32,797 nt of DNA from Acidobacteriota bacterium. GTDB taxonomy: Bacteria > Acidobacteriota > Terriglobia > Terriglobales > Acidobacteriaceae. Both the position numbers and the translations under genes were made by a program. Position 1 is the first letter of the stretch, and each line of letters starts with the position of its first letter. Positions 24,014 through 32,577 of the stretch are shown piece by piece. The notes under the pieces were generated by a model. The model saw only the letters and a program-made list of their open reading frames with translations, had not been told where the DNA came from and ran no database searches. The stretch covers positions 1-32,797 of the forward strand of contig JABDBE010000032.1 of NCBI GenBank assembly GCA_013288805.1. Reading direction: 5' to 3'.

Positions 24014-24571
24014 CTAGCGGGGCCAGAGCCAGCCGAAGGTTCCGGCGGTCAGCAAGCCGTAGACGAGTCCGTCGATGACTTCTTTGATCGTCATCGACCA
24101 GGTTTGACCTTTCCAAATTCCATCGCTGACGTGTCCCAGACCGTAGGCGAGGAAAGCGGCGGTTCCGACAATGCGGAACACCACCCGATAGTTTGCGGCG
24201 AAGGGAACCGTGTGAGCGGTGAGATAGGCGACAAAAAAACCGATCAACAGGCAATAAAAGAACCACTGGACGAGAAATTTCGGCACGGCGGGCGGCCCAC
24301 TAGGCATGATGGTCATAAACCCGACCGGCCCCTGTTTGTACTTTTCGATCGCCGCGGGCGATTTCATGTCCTTCGGTAGGAAGTAGGGGAAAACATAGAG
24401 GCCTCGTTTCAGGTTGGCGGGCCGCAGCAAGGCGAGGAATTTGTCCTCGTTGGGAATCTGGTAGCAGTCGCTCTGATGGTATTTCAGCAGCACGTGCATG
24501 ACGGAGCTGGCGATAAAGACGATCACAGCCGACAGAACGATAGGCAGCCAAAGAGCGGCGAGAGAAACCAT
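24014..24571 (-). CDS. Small integral membrane protein, unknown function
   Basis: A 185-residue protein with an N-terminal membrane segment (LWLPIVLSAVIVFIASSVMHVLL) and three more in the C-terminal half (FLVQWFFYCLLIGFFVAYLTA; VVFRIVGTAAFLAYGLGHVSDGIW; VIDGLVYGLLTAGTFGWLW). Between them is a soluble loop of about 60 residues (KYHQSDCYQIPNEDKFLALLRPANLKRGLYVFPY). I do not recognise the family. It has the strongest ribosome site of the region (GAGGAGG, 7 bases before ATG). It lies 21 bp ahead of the glycosyltransferase pair on the same strand, so it may head that operon. Confidence 0.7.
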   Translation of the reverse strand: MVSLAALWLPIVLSAVIVFIASSVMHVLLKYHQSDCYQIPNEDKFLALLRPANLKRGLYVFPYFLPKDMKSPAAIEKYKQGPVGFMTIMPSGPPAVPKFLVQWFFYCLLIGFFVAYLTAHTVPFAANYRVVFRIVGTAAFLAYGLGHVSDGIWKGQTWSMTIKEVIDGLVYGLLTAGTFGWLWPR

Positions 24572-24683
24572 GGACAGCCTCCTCGAGCGCGAAAGTGAAC
24601 GCCGGAATTCGCAGCGACGTTACGCTGCTGCGAGGTGGAAGTCAAGCGGAAGGGCGGGAGCCTCTCGACGTCGCCCACGCTCC

Positions 24684-24713
24684 TTGACACTGCGCTCCTG
24701 CGGCCTTTATCCT
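24684..24713 (+). promoter_or_regulatory. Sigma-70-type promoter of the yceD-rpmF-plsX-fabD cluster
   Basis: A consensus -35 TTGACA (24684-24689), an 18-bp spacer and TATCCT (24708-24713, 4 of 6 to the -10 consensus). It lies 85 bp upstream of the yceD start on the correct strand. Confidence 0.55.
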
Positions 24714-24798
24714 TAACTTTCGCTCCCTGGAGAAGTTACGCCTCTGAGCGTGCTTCCGCGTTCCTTCGCGGTACCAGGTGGGGGTGCGGGGGACCTCG

Positions 24799-25350
24799 AT
24801 GCTCATCGAAATCAAAGAGTTAGAACTCCATCCGATTGATTTTGAGGAGGAGTATGGTCCGGGCGTGCTCGATTTAGGCCCGGATCTTCAGCAGAGCACG
24901 CCGTTGCACGTTGCCGGACGCGCGCAATTAATCGAGGAGCACCACGGAAAGCATCAGCGGATCCAGGACATACGGATCAATGGGGAACTCTCCACGACAC
25001 TTGAGTTGCCTTGCGCGCGGTGTCTGGAGCCGGTGATCCAAGAGGTTCGGCGTAATTTTGATTTGCTATACCGCCCGCTGGGCGCGGATGCTGGCCGGGA
25101 AGAGCTTTCTGTAACCGGAGCAGAAGCCGAAGTCAGCTATTATCAGGGCGAGGGTTTGTTGCTCGAAGACGCGGTGCGGGAACAGGTGCTCTTAGCCGTT
25201 CCGCTGAAAGTTATCTGTCGCGAAGACTGCAAGGGCCTTTGTCCACACTGCGGGGCGAATCAGAACCTGGAGCGATGCTCTTGTTCTGAGCCGATGGAAG
25301 ATCCGCGGTGGACCGCGCTCAAGGATATTCGCAGCAAGTTGGAAGACTGA
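24799..25350 (+). CDS. yceD: YceD-family (DUF177) protein
   Basis: A 183-residue YceD/DUF177 protein, linked in several bacteria and in plants to 23S rRNA accumulation and 50S assembly. It has LPCARCLEPV (about 72-81), the family core with a CxxC pair, and a C-terminal CREDCKGLCPHCGANQNLERCSC with more cysteines, likely to bind a metal. The end WTALKDIRSKLED is the normal family terminus. The start is the ATG at 24799 after GGGGGA. It sits directly before rpmF, as in very many genomes, which supports the assignment. The Cys-rich C-terminal motif is the version common outside Proteobacteria. Confidence 0.88.
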   Translation: MLIEIKELELHPIDFEEEYGPGVLDLGPDLQQSTPLHVAGRAQLIEEHHGKHQRIQDIRINGELSTTLELPCARCLEPVIQEVRRNFDLLYRPLGADAGREELSVTGAEAEVSYYQGEGLLLEDAVREQVLLAVPLKVICREDCKGLCPHCGANQNLERCSCSEPMEDPRWTALKDIRSKLED

Positions 25351-25406
25351 TCGTCATTATCTAAAAACCGCACGAGCGAGACGCTCGCGCCTGCAAAGGA
25401 ATTTAA

Positions 25407-25592
25407 ATGCCAAATCCAAAACGGCGACACTCGAAAGCACGCACAGGTAGCCGGCGCGCTCATGATTCGCTCAAAAGCCATTCGCTCTCTGAATGTCCGA
25501 ATTGCCACGAGCGCAAAATGCCGCATCGGGCTTGCCCCAAGTGCGGCTACTACAAAGGCCGCGAAGTTTTGAACGTCGAGGAAGCCAGCTAG
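25407..25592 (+). CDS. rpmF: 50S ribosomal protein L32
   Basis: A 61-residue bL32. It shows MPNPKRRHSKARTGSRRAHD at the start, then the zinc-binding CPNC ... CPKC pair and GYYKGREVL. This is the zinc-ribbon (C+) form of L32, in contrast to Cys-less versions. The ribosome site AAAGGA lies 6 bases before the ATG. It is 56 bp after yceD and 12 bp before plsX, the classical arrangement. Confidence 0.97.
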   Translation: MPNPKRRHSKARTGSRRAHDSLKSHSLSECPNCHERKMPHRACPKCGYYKGREVLNVEEAS

Positions 25593-25604
25593 CGCCGCCG
25601 CCCC

Positions 25605-26672
25605 ATGCCAAGCGTCATTGCCTTGGACGCGATGGGCTCGGACCGCAGGCCCAAGCCTGAGATCGAAGGGGCAATCCAGGCGGCGCGGCATTACGATGTC
25701 CATGTGCTTTTAGTGGGCCCGGAATCGGCCCTGCTGGCCGAGTTGGCCCGTTATCCCTCTGCCGCCGGACTCCCTATTAACGTCGTCCACGCCAGCGAAG
25801 TCATCGGCATGGAGGACAAGGCGGTGCAAGCCGTGCGCGCCAAGCGCGATTCGTCCATGCGCGTCGGCCTTCGTCTTGTTCGCGATGGACGTGCTTCGGG
25901 GTTCATCACCGCCGGCAACACCGGCGCGGCAATGGCCACGGCGAAAATGGTATTAGGAGCAATCCCTGGGGTTGACCGGCCGGCGCTGGCAGCTGTGTTT
26001 CCTACGGCGATCGGCACTGTCGCCAGTCTCTTGGACGTCGGCGCTAACGTCGATAGCAAGCCGCACAATCTCGAGCAATTTGCGGTCATGGGAGAAATTT
26101 ATTTCCGCATGTTATTTGGAACGAAGCGTCCGCGGGTGGGCTTGCTTTCGATTGGCGAGGAAGAAACCAAGGGAAACGAACTGACCCGCGAAGCGTTCCA
26201 ACTTCTGCAAAAGCTGCCGCTGAATTTTGTAGGCAATGTGGAAGGCCGCGACCTCTACAACGGGAAAGTGGACGTTATCGTAGCGGACGGTTTCGTGGGA
26301 AACGTTGCACTGAAGATTTCAGAAGGTGTCGCCAATCTGGTCCGCTCCACCTTGAAAGAGTCGCTGAAGGCGACTATCACGCGCCAGGTTGGCGCTCTGC
26401 TCTCGCGCAGCGCGTTTGCCGATTTCAAGAAACGTCTCGACCACACGGAATATGGTGGGGCACCCTTGCTGGGAGTAAAGGGAGTTTGCTTCATCACCCA
26501 TGGATCGTCGAACGCGAATGCGATCAAGAATGCGATCCGCGTGGCTGCGGAATTTGCCGAGCACCCTATCAATGCGGAGATCGAGCGAACGTTGATCGGA
26601 ATTCGGGCGTCGCGGGCAGCCCGCAGCGGAATCGCAGACGTTGCCAGCAACGTCTCTACTACCATCGCATAA
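25605..26672 (+). CDS. plsX: Phosphate acyltransferase PlsX
   Basis: A 355-residue PlsX. It makes acyl-phosphate from acyl-ACP, feeding PlsY in phosphatidic acid synthesis at the inner membrane face. Motifs: [19 protein letters not shown] at the N-terminus, [29 protein letters not shown] (about 103-131), [68 protein letters not shown], and the C-terminal [28 protein letters not shown]. Full length. The ATG has no ribosome site; translation probably depends on rpmF 12 bp upstream. Three bases separate its stop from the fabD start. Confidence 0.96.
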   Translation: MPSVIALDAMGSDRRPKPEIEGAIQAARHYDVHVLLVGPESALLAELARYPSAAGLPINVVHASEVIGMEDKAVQAVRAKRDSSMRVGLRLVRDGRASGFITAGNTGAAMATAKMVLGAIPGVDRPALAAVFPTAIGTVASLLDVGANVDSKPHNLEQFAVMGEIYFRMLFGTKRPRVGLLSIGEEETKGNELTREAFQLLQKLPLNFVGNVEGRDLYNGKVDVIVADGFVGNVALKISEGVANLVRSTLKESLKATITRQVGALLSRSAFADFKKRLDHTEYGGAPLLGVKGVCFITHGSSNANAIKNAIRVAAEFAEHPINAEIERTLIGIRASRAARSGIADVASNVSTTIA

Positions 26673-26675
26673 ACT

Positions 26676-27638
26676 ATGACAATTTCTTCACCCACGAATG
26701 GGTCCATCGCGTTTCTTTTTCCCGGCCAGGGGTCGCAGGCCATTGGCATGAGCAAGGATCTCGCCGAACAATATCCCATCGCGCGCGAGACATTTGAAGA
26801 GGCCGACGAAGCGCTCGGCTACAAACTCTCTCAGGCTTGCTTTGAAGGTCCTGAAGATCAGCTGCGCTTGACTGAGATTACGCAGCCAGCGATTCTAACC
26901 GCGTCCGTCGCGGCCTGGCGGGTTGTAAACGAGAACGGCCTCACGCCTCGTTTTGTCGCTGGGCATAGCCTGGGAGAATACTCGGCGCACGTCGCCGCTG
27001 GAACCCTGAGTTTCGCGGACGCGGTACGCACCGTGCGGCATCGCGGCAAATATATGCAGGAGGCAGTTCCTGTCGGTGTCGGAACGATGGCCGCAATTCT
27101 CGGTATGGAATTCGACAAAGTCGCCGAAGTTTGCCGCGACGCCTCGCAGGGTGAAGTTTGCGAACCGGCAAATATCAATTCCCCTGAGCAGATTGTTATT
27201 TCCGGTCACACCGCAGCGGTAGAACGCGCCACGAAACTTGCCGACGAACGTGGCGCGAAGCGCGCGAAAGTCTTACAGGTCAGCGCACCATTTCATTGCT
27301 CCCTGATGAAGCCAGCGCAGGATCGGCTGGCCATCGATCTTTCTTCAATCACTTTCAGCAAGCCCGCGGCGGGAGTCGTCTGCAATGTCGACGCTGCATT
27401 GCTCGAAGATGGGGACCGCAGCCGCGACGCCCTGATCCGGCAGGTGACGGGCTCGGTAAAATGGGAGCAATCCATGCGCCTGCTTATCGGGCAAGGTGTA
27501 GACACTTTCGTGGAGATCGGTCCGGGAAGAGTGCTTTGCGGCCTGATGCGCCAGATCGACCGCTCTCAGAAATGTCTCAACGTCGCCGACGAAGCGTCGT
27601 TACAAAAGACTTTGGAACAGATCGCCCTCAAAGCCTGA
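26676..27638 (+). CDS. fabD: Malonyl-CoA:ACP transacylase FabD
   Basis: A 320-residue FabD, loading malonyl units onto acyl carrier protein for fatty-acid synthesis. Motifs: FPGQGSQ (15-21), nucleophile Ser98 in GHSLGEYSA, Arg123 in VRHRGKYMQEA for malonate binding, His207 in SAPFHCSLMKPA, and FVEIGPGRVLCGL near the end. Complete. It is the last gene of this cluster: fabG and acpP, often next in other bacteria, are missing here, and the following gene is convergent with only 31 bp between stops. No terminator was seen in that short gap. Confidence 0.96.
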   Translation: MTISSPTNGSIAFLFPGQGSQAIGMSKDLAEQYPIARETFEEADEALGYKLSQACFEGPEDQLRLTEITQPAILTASVAAWRVVNENGLTPRFVAGHSLGEYSAHVAAGTLSFADAVRTVRHRGKYMQEAVPVGVGTMAAILGMEFDKVAEVCRDASQGEVCEPANINSPEQIVISGHTAAVERATKLADERGAKRAKVLQVSAPFHCSLMKPAQDRLAIDLSSITFSKPAAGVVCNVDAALLEDGDRSRDALIRQVTGSVKWEQSMRLLIGQGVDTFVEIGPGRVLCGLMRQIDRSQKCLNVADEASLQKTLEQIALKA

Positions 27639-27669
27639 TTCGACGTTTGTGAATCCCCGATGCAGCGCA

Positions 27670-29715
27670 CTACGGTTTGAAGCCCACGCTCTCCCAGAGC
27701 GGTGCGCTTTCGTAGAGCACGCCGTTCGCGACCACCGAGCGAACGCTGCGAATGTTGTGAATGTTCTCCAGCGGATTGGCGTCGAGGATATCGAAATCGG
27801 CTCGCTTGCCGACTTCGATTGATCCGCTCTCGCGGTCCGCGTTCATCACTCGTGCGGGCACGATGGTCGCGGCTTGCAACGCCTCCATCGGCGTGAACCC
27901 GGACTGGTTGTATAACTCGATCTCGCGATAGAGCGAATAACCCGGCACCGTCTGATCAGTTCCAGCGACGATACGAACTCCCGCGCGATGCAGTGCGCCA
28001 ATGATCGCCAACTGTTCCTGCACGAGTTTCTGCCCGGTCGCGGCGCGCGCGGGTGGCAAGCCTCCATTGACTAGTTGCTCCCGCAATTCCGGTGCCACGT
28101 GATCGACTCCGGGCTCGATTTTATCCGCAGGCAGATCCGCCGGACGCTGCGCAAATTCCATCAAGGCCATTGTCGGGTCTATGACGGTGTTGTGCTTTCG
28201 CAGGAATGCAACTGCCTGCTTGCCTGCGTCCGAATTCACGTCGAGCGAGGCCATCATCTTCATAGTCTCCTCTCGCGTCGCCTTTTTCGAATCGAAATCC
28301 TTTGGCTCGAGCAAGTCCAGGATGAAATGAATGTGGTTGATCTGGTCCATGCCATCGTTCACGCCATCGTACGCGTTCATGCCTTCCGGGATATGCCCGG
28401 TAACAGTCATTCCAAGTTTGTGCGCGTCGGTGCAGACGGCTTTGACGTTTTCGGACTTCACCGAGCTGTAAATCTTCATCTGCTGAAAGCCCGCATCGTG
28501 GTAGCGCTCCACCCACATCTGCGCATCGGCGGGAGAGTTCACGCGCTCGACCCCGAGCGCATACGAACTGTCGCCGTCCACGACTCCGGCCAGCAGCATG
28601 TGTGGGCCGAGTCCCTTGCCGCTGTTCACCGCGTCCCGCACAGCGGTGATGAACTCGAATTCGTTGCCTACATCGCGAACGGTTGTAACGCCCGCCGCGA
28701 GGTAAATCGGTCCCCACTCCACCTGCTCATAATGAGCGTGCATATCCCACAAGCCGGGAATGATGTATTTTCCGGTAACGTCGATACGCTCAGCATCCGG
28801 CGGAACTTTTACTTTGTTGCCCGGACCGATGGTGATCACTTTGCCGTCCCGAATCACGATCGTCGCGTTTGCGATGGTTGCCTTGCCCGTCGTGTTAATC
28901 AGCGTCGCGCCGACGAAGGCGAGCGCTCCAGTGCGGCGTCCTGACAGCCCCTGACTAAGCTCGTCAAGCGCGGCCATCTCGTCGCGTGCAGCGTTGGCAA
29001 CGAACTTCGAAAGCGCGGGTTCGTATTCTTCGCGCACGGCTTCGAAATGGTCGAACTCGGCGTCGGTCGAAACCAGTGCCGCCAGATTGTTGTTGCTATC
29101 CATCCACAGCGTTTCTAATCCCCATATCAGACCGCGAATGGTGTAGCGCTCCATTGGGATGCTGCGCCCGCCAATCTCGACGGTTTCGGCGCCGCGGTCC
29201 TGTATCCTGACCTCGCCCGTGGGAAGCATCGCCAGTTGCGCCGGCGAACCGTGCGCACGCCAATAGCGGATCAGCGCCATCTGAATTGCCACAGGGGCAT
29301 AGCCAGAGATGGTGAAAAAACTCTGCGGAGCGGCGACTGAGCGCGTATCTTTTCCCTGGCGAATAGTCGCGTTGGAGCCGTTAAGTTCGACGTCGGAATC
29401 GATGTCCGACATGCGGGAGGTGTTACCCCTGATAATAAAACTTTGAGGCGTATAGTCGTCGGCTGCTTTTAGCGTGGCTGAGAGAGGGACCTTCGTTCCG
29501 CGGTCGGTAAAAGCGAAGTCGGTTTTCAGCGTAAGCGAGCCGCCATCGTGCGCGATGGTGTACGTCTCCTCTCCGATGGGCTGTTCGAATTTGTGCAGGG
29601 TAAACTTGCCAGTCTCGTTGGCCGGAGAAGTTGCCTGCGCGAACAGGACAAGAGATGAACAGATAAACAAAAAAAGGGAGAAACAAACCACACCCTGACA
29701 GCGCGAACTCTTCAC
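27670..29715 (-). CDS. Secreted amidohydrolase with an extra N-terminal domain
   Basis: A 681-residue protein. Signal peptide (VVCFSLFLFICSSLVLFAQ); residues 30-260 are a beta-rich domain I do not recognise (FEQPIGEETYTI; GNTSRMSDIDSDVELNG). Residues 262-675 form an amidohydrolase-superfamily TIM barrel (imidazolonepropionase-like). Metal ligands: the DMHAHYE pair His326/His328, Lys414 in MKIYSS, His441 in TGHIPE, His461/His463 in NHIHF and an Asp in AGTDQT. It ends with the typical GSIEVGKRADFDILDANP. The substrate is unknown; relatives are peptidase- or imidazolonepropionase-like. The start is GTG at 29715, 10 bases after AGGAGG, the strongest ribosome site nearby. Confidence 0.82.
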   Translation of the reverse strand: MKSSRCQGVVCFSLFLFICSSLVLFAQATSPANETGKFTLHKFEQPIGEETYTIAHDGGSLTLKTDFAFTDRGTKVPLSATLKAADDYTPQSFIIRGNTSRMSDIDSDVELNGSNATIRQGKDTRSVAAPQSFFTISGYAPVAIQMALIRYWRAHGSPAQLAMLPTGEVRIQDRGAETVEIGGRSIPMERYTIRGLIWGLETLWMDSNNNLAALVSTDAEFDHFEAVREEYEPALSKFVANAARDEMAALDELSQGLSGRRTGALAFVGATLINTTGKATIANATIVIRDGKVITIGPGNKVKVPPDAERIDVTGKYIIPGLWDMHAHYEQVEWGPIYLAAGVTTVRDVGNEFEFITAVRDAVNSGKGLGPHMLLAGVVDGDSSYALGVERVNSPADAQMWVERYHDAGFQQMKIYSSVKSENVKAVCTDAHKLGMTVTGHIPEGMNAYDGVNDGMDQINHIHFILDLLEPKDFDSKKATREETMKMMASLDVNSDAGKQAVAFLRKHNTVIDPTMALMEFAQRPADLPADKIEPGVDHVAPELREQLVNGGLPPARAATGQKLVQEQLAIIGALHRAGVRIVAGTDQTVPGYSLYREIELYNQSGFTPMEALQAATIVPARVMNADRESGSIEVGKRADFDILDANPLENIHNIRSVRSVVANGVLYESAPLWESVGFKP

Positions 29716-29769
29716 GCGAATGAATCCTCCTGAAATAAGGTGTTATAGGGAAATCGTCACTCGGTGTCT

Positions 29770-30258
29770 TTACTCTGTTACCCAGGTCCACCAGTTCCCG
29801 CACTGTATTTCACTGGGCGAAAAAGCTAAAGTCTTGTCGGCCTTTTCCACCCAGACGTACGCGTGTTCGGCGCGGGAGTTTACTGTGACTTGAACGATGA
29901 CACCGCTTCCGGGGCTTAGGGAGCAGTCAACCGAATAAGACTTTACCAAACCCCACTCCCCACCCGGCCCCCAGTCCCGATAGAAGTCGTTGAACATATA
30001 CTTAGAATATTGACTGGCATGCTGCTTCCACCCAGGATCGCGAAACCACACCCCGTACGCTTCCTCATAATTTTGCCGTTGCAATGCCGCAAAGAACTTG
30101 CTCGCTGCATCCCGCTCGGGATAGTCGCGGTAGTGATAGACCAACCATGCCGCAAGGAGAACAAAAACAATAATAACCACGATACGTGTCCGACGGCGCC
30201 GGTCACGCGCAGGATCGTATTTCTCTGCATCCATCAGGGTCATGGCTTCCATAAGCAT
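29770..30258 (-). CDS. Small single-pass membrane protein with an extracytoplasmic domain
   Basis: A 162-residue protein with a short basic N-terminus (DPARDRRRRTR), one membrane segment (IVVIIVFVLLAAWLVYHY, about 26-43) and a 115-residue exterior domain. The domain begins with a helical ERDAASKFFAALQRQNYEEAYGVWF and continues in beta strands (VIVQVTVNSRAEHAYVWVEKADKTLAFSP). The fold pattern resembles DUF4878/NTF2-like lipoproteins, but no name can be given. Two cysteines (CSLSP, IQCGNW) could pair outside the cell. Alternative ATG starts exist at 30243 and 30234; none has a good ribosome site. It follows the ABC exporter genes on the same strand, 130 bp away. Confidence 0.65.
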   Translation of the reverse strand: MLMEAMTLMDAEKYDPARDRRRRTRIVVIIVFVLLAAWLVYHYRDYPERDAASKFFAALQRQNYEEAYGVWFRDPGWKQHASQYSKYMFNDFYRDWGPGGEWGLVKSYSVDCSLSPGSGVIVQVTVNSRAEHAYVWVEKADKTLAFSPSEIQCGNWWTWVTE

Positions 30259-30316
30259 AACGGAAACCGGGGAAGAACAAAAAGTTCCCAGGTGAATTGA
30301 GAAATTTAATAATCGG

Positions 30317-30371
30317 GTAATTGTGTAATCGGCAAAGAGAAGGCCTTCTTATTCCCAAATTACACAATTAC
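30317..30371. repeat. AT-rich nested inverted repeat between the ABC permease and the next gene
   Basis: GTAATTGTGTAAT (30317-30329) pairs perfectly with ATTACACAATTAC (30359-30371), a 13-bp stem. Inside its 29-base loop is a second perfect palindrome, AGAAGGCCTTCT (30338-30349). The AT content is far above its surroundings. There is no T-run, so it is not a standard terminator, although it could still end the ABC operon transcript. Confidence 0.6.
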
Positions 30372-30388
30372 TAAATTACGCAATCTCT

Positions 30389-31501
30389 TTAAAGCGTTCT
30401 TTTGAACAGCGGCGTGGCAATACTCAGAGTGATGAGCGCAAATATGGAGAGATAAAGCATGTCCGGCCAGATGGCGGTCATGCCCGCTTCTTTCAGCAAT
30501 ATCGACTTGAAGCCGTGTACTGCGAAGGTGAAGGGGTCCACAGCCGCGATGCCTCGCAACCACTTGGGAAACGCCTGGATAGGATAGATCGCGCCGCTGG
30601 GGAAAAAAAGAAGTGTATTGAGGATTCCAAAGATCGCGCGAGGCACGAGGGGATCTTCCACGCGAACCATGAGCAGGAACATCATGGTATTGAATGCGAC
30701 TGAGGTAAGCACGATCAGGATCAGCAATTGGACAGCGATGGCCGGGTTGAAAACCGTTCCCACGCCCGCCAGCAGCGACCCAATCACCGTGATTACCACT
30801 CCAGTCATTATCGCTTTGATGGCTCCCGCTGCATTTAGCCCAAAAACCAGCTCGGTTTTGGTAATGGGCGTAACCAAGTATCCTTCGTGCACGCCGCGGG
30901 CTTTGTCATCGATGTAGAGCATTCCGCCGCCGATCATCACAGAAACGAACATCGCAAGGGTGATCGAACCGGGCAAAAGATACTTCATATATTCGATGTA
31001 AGGATAAAGCTCCACAATCTGCAAAACGGTCTGCTGCAGGATTCGCGGCTCAATCGTGGGCTGATTCAGCGCGTTAGTGATGCTGGTGAGTTCGTCCTCG
31101 AGAGTCGAACTCATGAAGTTGTCGCTGTTATCGACCACGAGCGCAATGCGCGGCTGGTCTTGCTCGTAAACCCGCCGCGAATATTGTGGCGGAATAATGA
31201 CGGCGCCTTGGATTTTGCCATTGCGCACATCGTCCATTGCGGTCTTTGGGTCGTTATAGTAGACAGGTTCGAAGGTCCGCATGTTGGCGCGAACCGAATC
31301 AAAAGCCTCGCGGATCTTGAGAGCTTGGGTGCCTCCGTCCTGATCGACCAGGCCGAGCTTCGCATCGCGGATCTTTCCGCCGAAGGCATTGCCTAGGACG
31401 ATGAGTTGCACCAAAGGAAAAACCATCGATGCCATCATCAGCGCAGGCGAGCGAAAGAACTTGCGCATTTCGCGCTCGACGATGGCGAGAATATGATTCA
31501 T
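30389..31501 (-). CDS. ABC-2-type transporter permease
   Basis: A 370-residue permease of the ABC-2/YhgE-YbhR type. It has an N-terminal cytoplasmic helix (ILAIVEREMRKFFRSP), a first membrane segment (MASMVFPLVQLIVLGNAFGG), a large extracytoplasmic domain of about 140 residues (GLVDQDGGTQALKIREAF; GKIQGAVIIPPQYSRRVYEQ), then five segments (for example LLPGSITLAMFVSVMIGGGMLY and VVITVIGSLLAGVGTV). Family motif near the end: FPSGAIYPIQAFPKWLRGIAAVDPFTFAVHGFKS. It pairs with the ATPase upstream (4-bp overlap) to form an efflux pump together with the HlyD-type adaptor. Only one permease is present; related YbhFSR systems have two. It would act as a homodimer. Confidence 0.92.
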   Translation of the reverse strand: MNHILAIVEREMRKFFRSPALMMASMVFPLVQLIVLGNAFGGKIRDAKLGLVDQDGGTQALKIREAFDSVRANMRTFEPVYYNDPKTAMDDVRNGKIQGAVIIPPQYSRRVYEQDQPRIALVVDNSDNFMSSTLEDELTSITNALNQPTIEPRILQQTVLQIVELYPYIEYMKYLLPGSITLAMFVSVMIGGGMLYIDDKARGVHEGYLVTPITKTELVFGLNAAGAIKAIMTGVVITVIGSLLAGVGTVFNPAIAVQLLILIVLTSVAFNTMMFLLMVRVEDPLVPRAIFGILNTLLFFPSGAIYPIQAFPKWLRGIAAVDPFTFAVHGFKSILLKEAGMTAIWPDMLYLSIFALITLSIATPLFKRTL

Positions 31502-32577
31502 GGCTGCAACCCCGGTCTGGGTGGCATAACGAAGGCGTGTGCCTTCACAAGCTCATCGCGCAACTGCCGCCCGGTATAGTGGACGAATACGTCGTCGAGC
31601 GTTGTGTTCTGCACGGAGAGCGAGCGGATTTTGACGCCGCTGTGCACAGCCGCTTCCACCAGTTCAGTTGTAGTTCGCGATCCGTCCCCAGTAAGGACGC
31701 GGTACATGCCCGCGCCCTCATGCTGCACGGAAGTCACCTCAGACATTTTTTTTAAACGATCCTCCCAACCTGCGGGGACGTTGTCGAATTGAGCCTCAAT
31801 CACGTTCGATCCTGGCACGCTTGCTTTCAATGCCGCCGGCGTATCGAGCGCGACCAGCTTGCCGTGATCCACAATGGCGATGCGGTCGCACAGCCGGTCG
31901 GCCTCGTCCATGTAGTGAGTTGTGATGAGGATCGTGAGTTGTCGATGGCTCTTGATGTTGGTCAGCATTTCCCAGACGGCGACTCTGGATACCGGGTCCA
32001 GGCCGGTTGTCGGTTCGTCCAAAAAAAAGATTCGTGGGCTGTGCACCAGGCCACGGGCAATCTCGAGCCGCCGCCGCATGCCACCCGACAAGGTCTTGGT
32101 CTGGGCCGAACGCCACTTCGTCAGATCTACCAGTTCGAGCAGCTCATCAATCGCGGCCTTTCGCTTTTTCGCAGGGACGTCGTAGAGCTTGGCGTAGATA
32201 TTGAGATTCTCTTCGATGGTTAGATCAAGATCGCTGGTAAGCGCCTGCGGAATGACCCCAATCGCTCGCCGAACTGCATCTGGATCGTTCTGTACATCGT
32301 GACCGGCGATGCGGGCGGATCCCGCCGTGACAGGAATAAGCGTCGTCATCATTCGGATCAGCGTAGACTTGCCCGCGCCATTTGGCCCCAGCAAACCGAA
32401 GATCTCTTCTTCTTTTACGTTGAAGGAAACACCATCGACCGCGGTGAAATCGCCGTATTTCTTGACGATGTGTTCCACTGCGATGGCGTTGGATGCAGCG
32501 GGATCGCCAGCGGGACCGTGCCCGTTGGTGGGAACTTCTCCGCTCGACTCACCGCGAGAATTGAGATCACTGATCAT
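31498..32577 (-). CDS. ABC transporter ATP-binding protein (drug/lipid exporter type)
   Basis: A 359-residue ATPase. Walker A is GPNGAGKST, the Q-loop is in GVIPQALTSDLDLTIEENL, the signature is LSGGMRRRLEIARGL, Walker B is IFFLDEPTTGLDP and the H-loop is ITTHYMDEADRLCDR. An N-terminal Gly/Ser/Pro-rich leader of about 30 residues precedes the domain, and a C-terminal region (about 260-359, ...SVQNTTLDDVFVHYTGRQLRDE) matches the DrrA/CcmA-like exporters. It powers the permease encoded next (overlap ATGA) and follows the adaptor gene with another 4-bp overlap. Substrate not predictable. Confidence 0.95.
   Translation of the reverse strand: MISDLNSRGESSGEVPTNGHGPAGDPAASNAIAVEHIVKKYGDFTAVDGVSFNVKEEEIFGLLGPNGAGKSTLIRMMTTLIPVTAGSARIAGHDVQNDPDAVRRAIGVIPQALTSDLDLTIEENLNIYAKLYDVPAKKRKAAIDELLELVDLTKWRSAQTKTLSGGMRRRLEIARGLVHSPRIFFLDEPTTGLDPVSRVAVWEMLTNIKSHRQLTILITTHYMDEADRLCDRIAIVDHGKLVALDTPAALKASVPGSNVIEAQFDNVPAGWEDRLKKMSEVTSVQHEGAGMYRVLTGDGSRTTTELVEAAVHSGVKIRSLSVQNTTLDDVFVHYTGRQLRDELVKAHAFVMPPRPGLQP

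Noticed and set aside
28075-28944. 289-codon open frame antisense to the amidohydrolase
   Set aside because: It overlaps the metal-ligand coding region of a well-supported gene and shows only shadow-frame composition.
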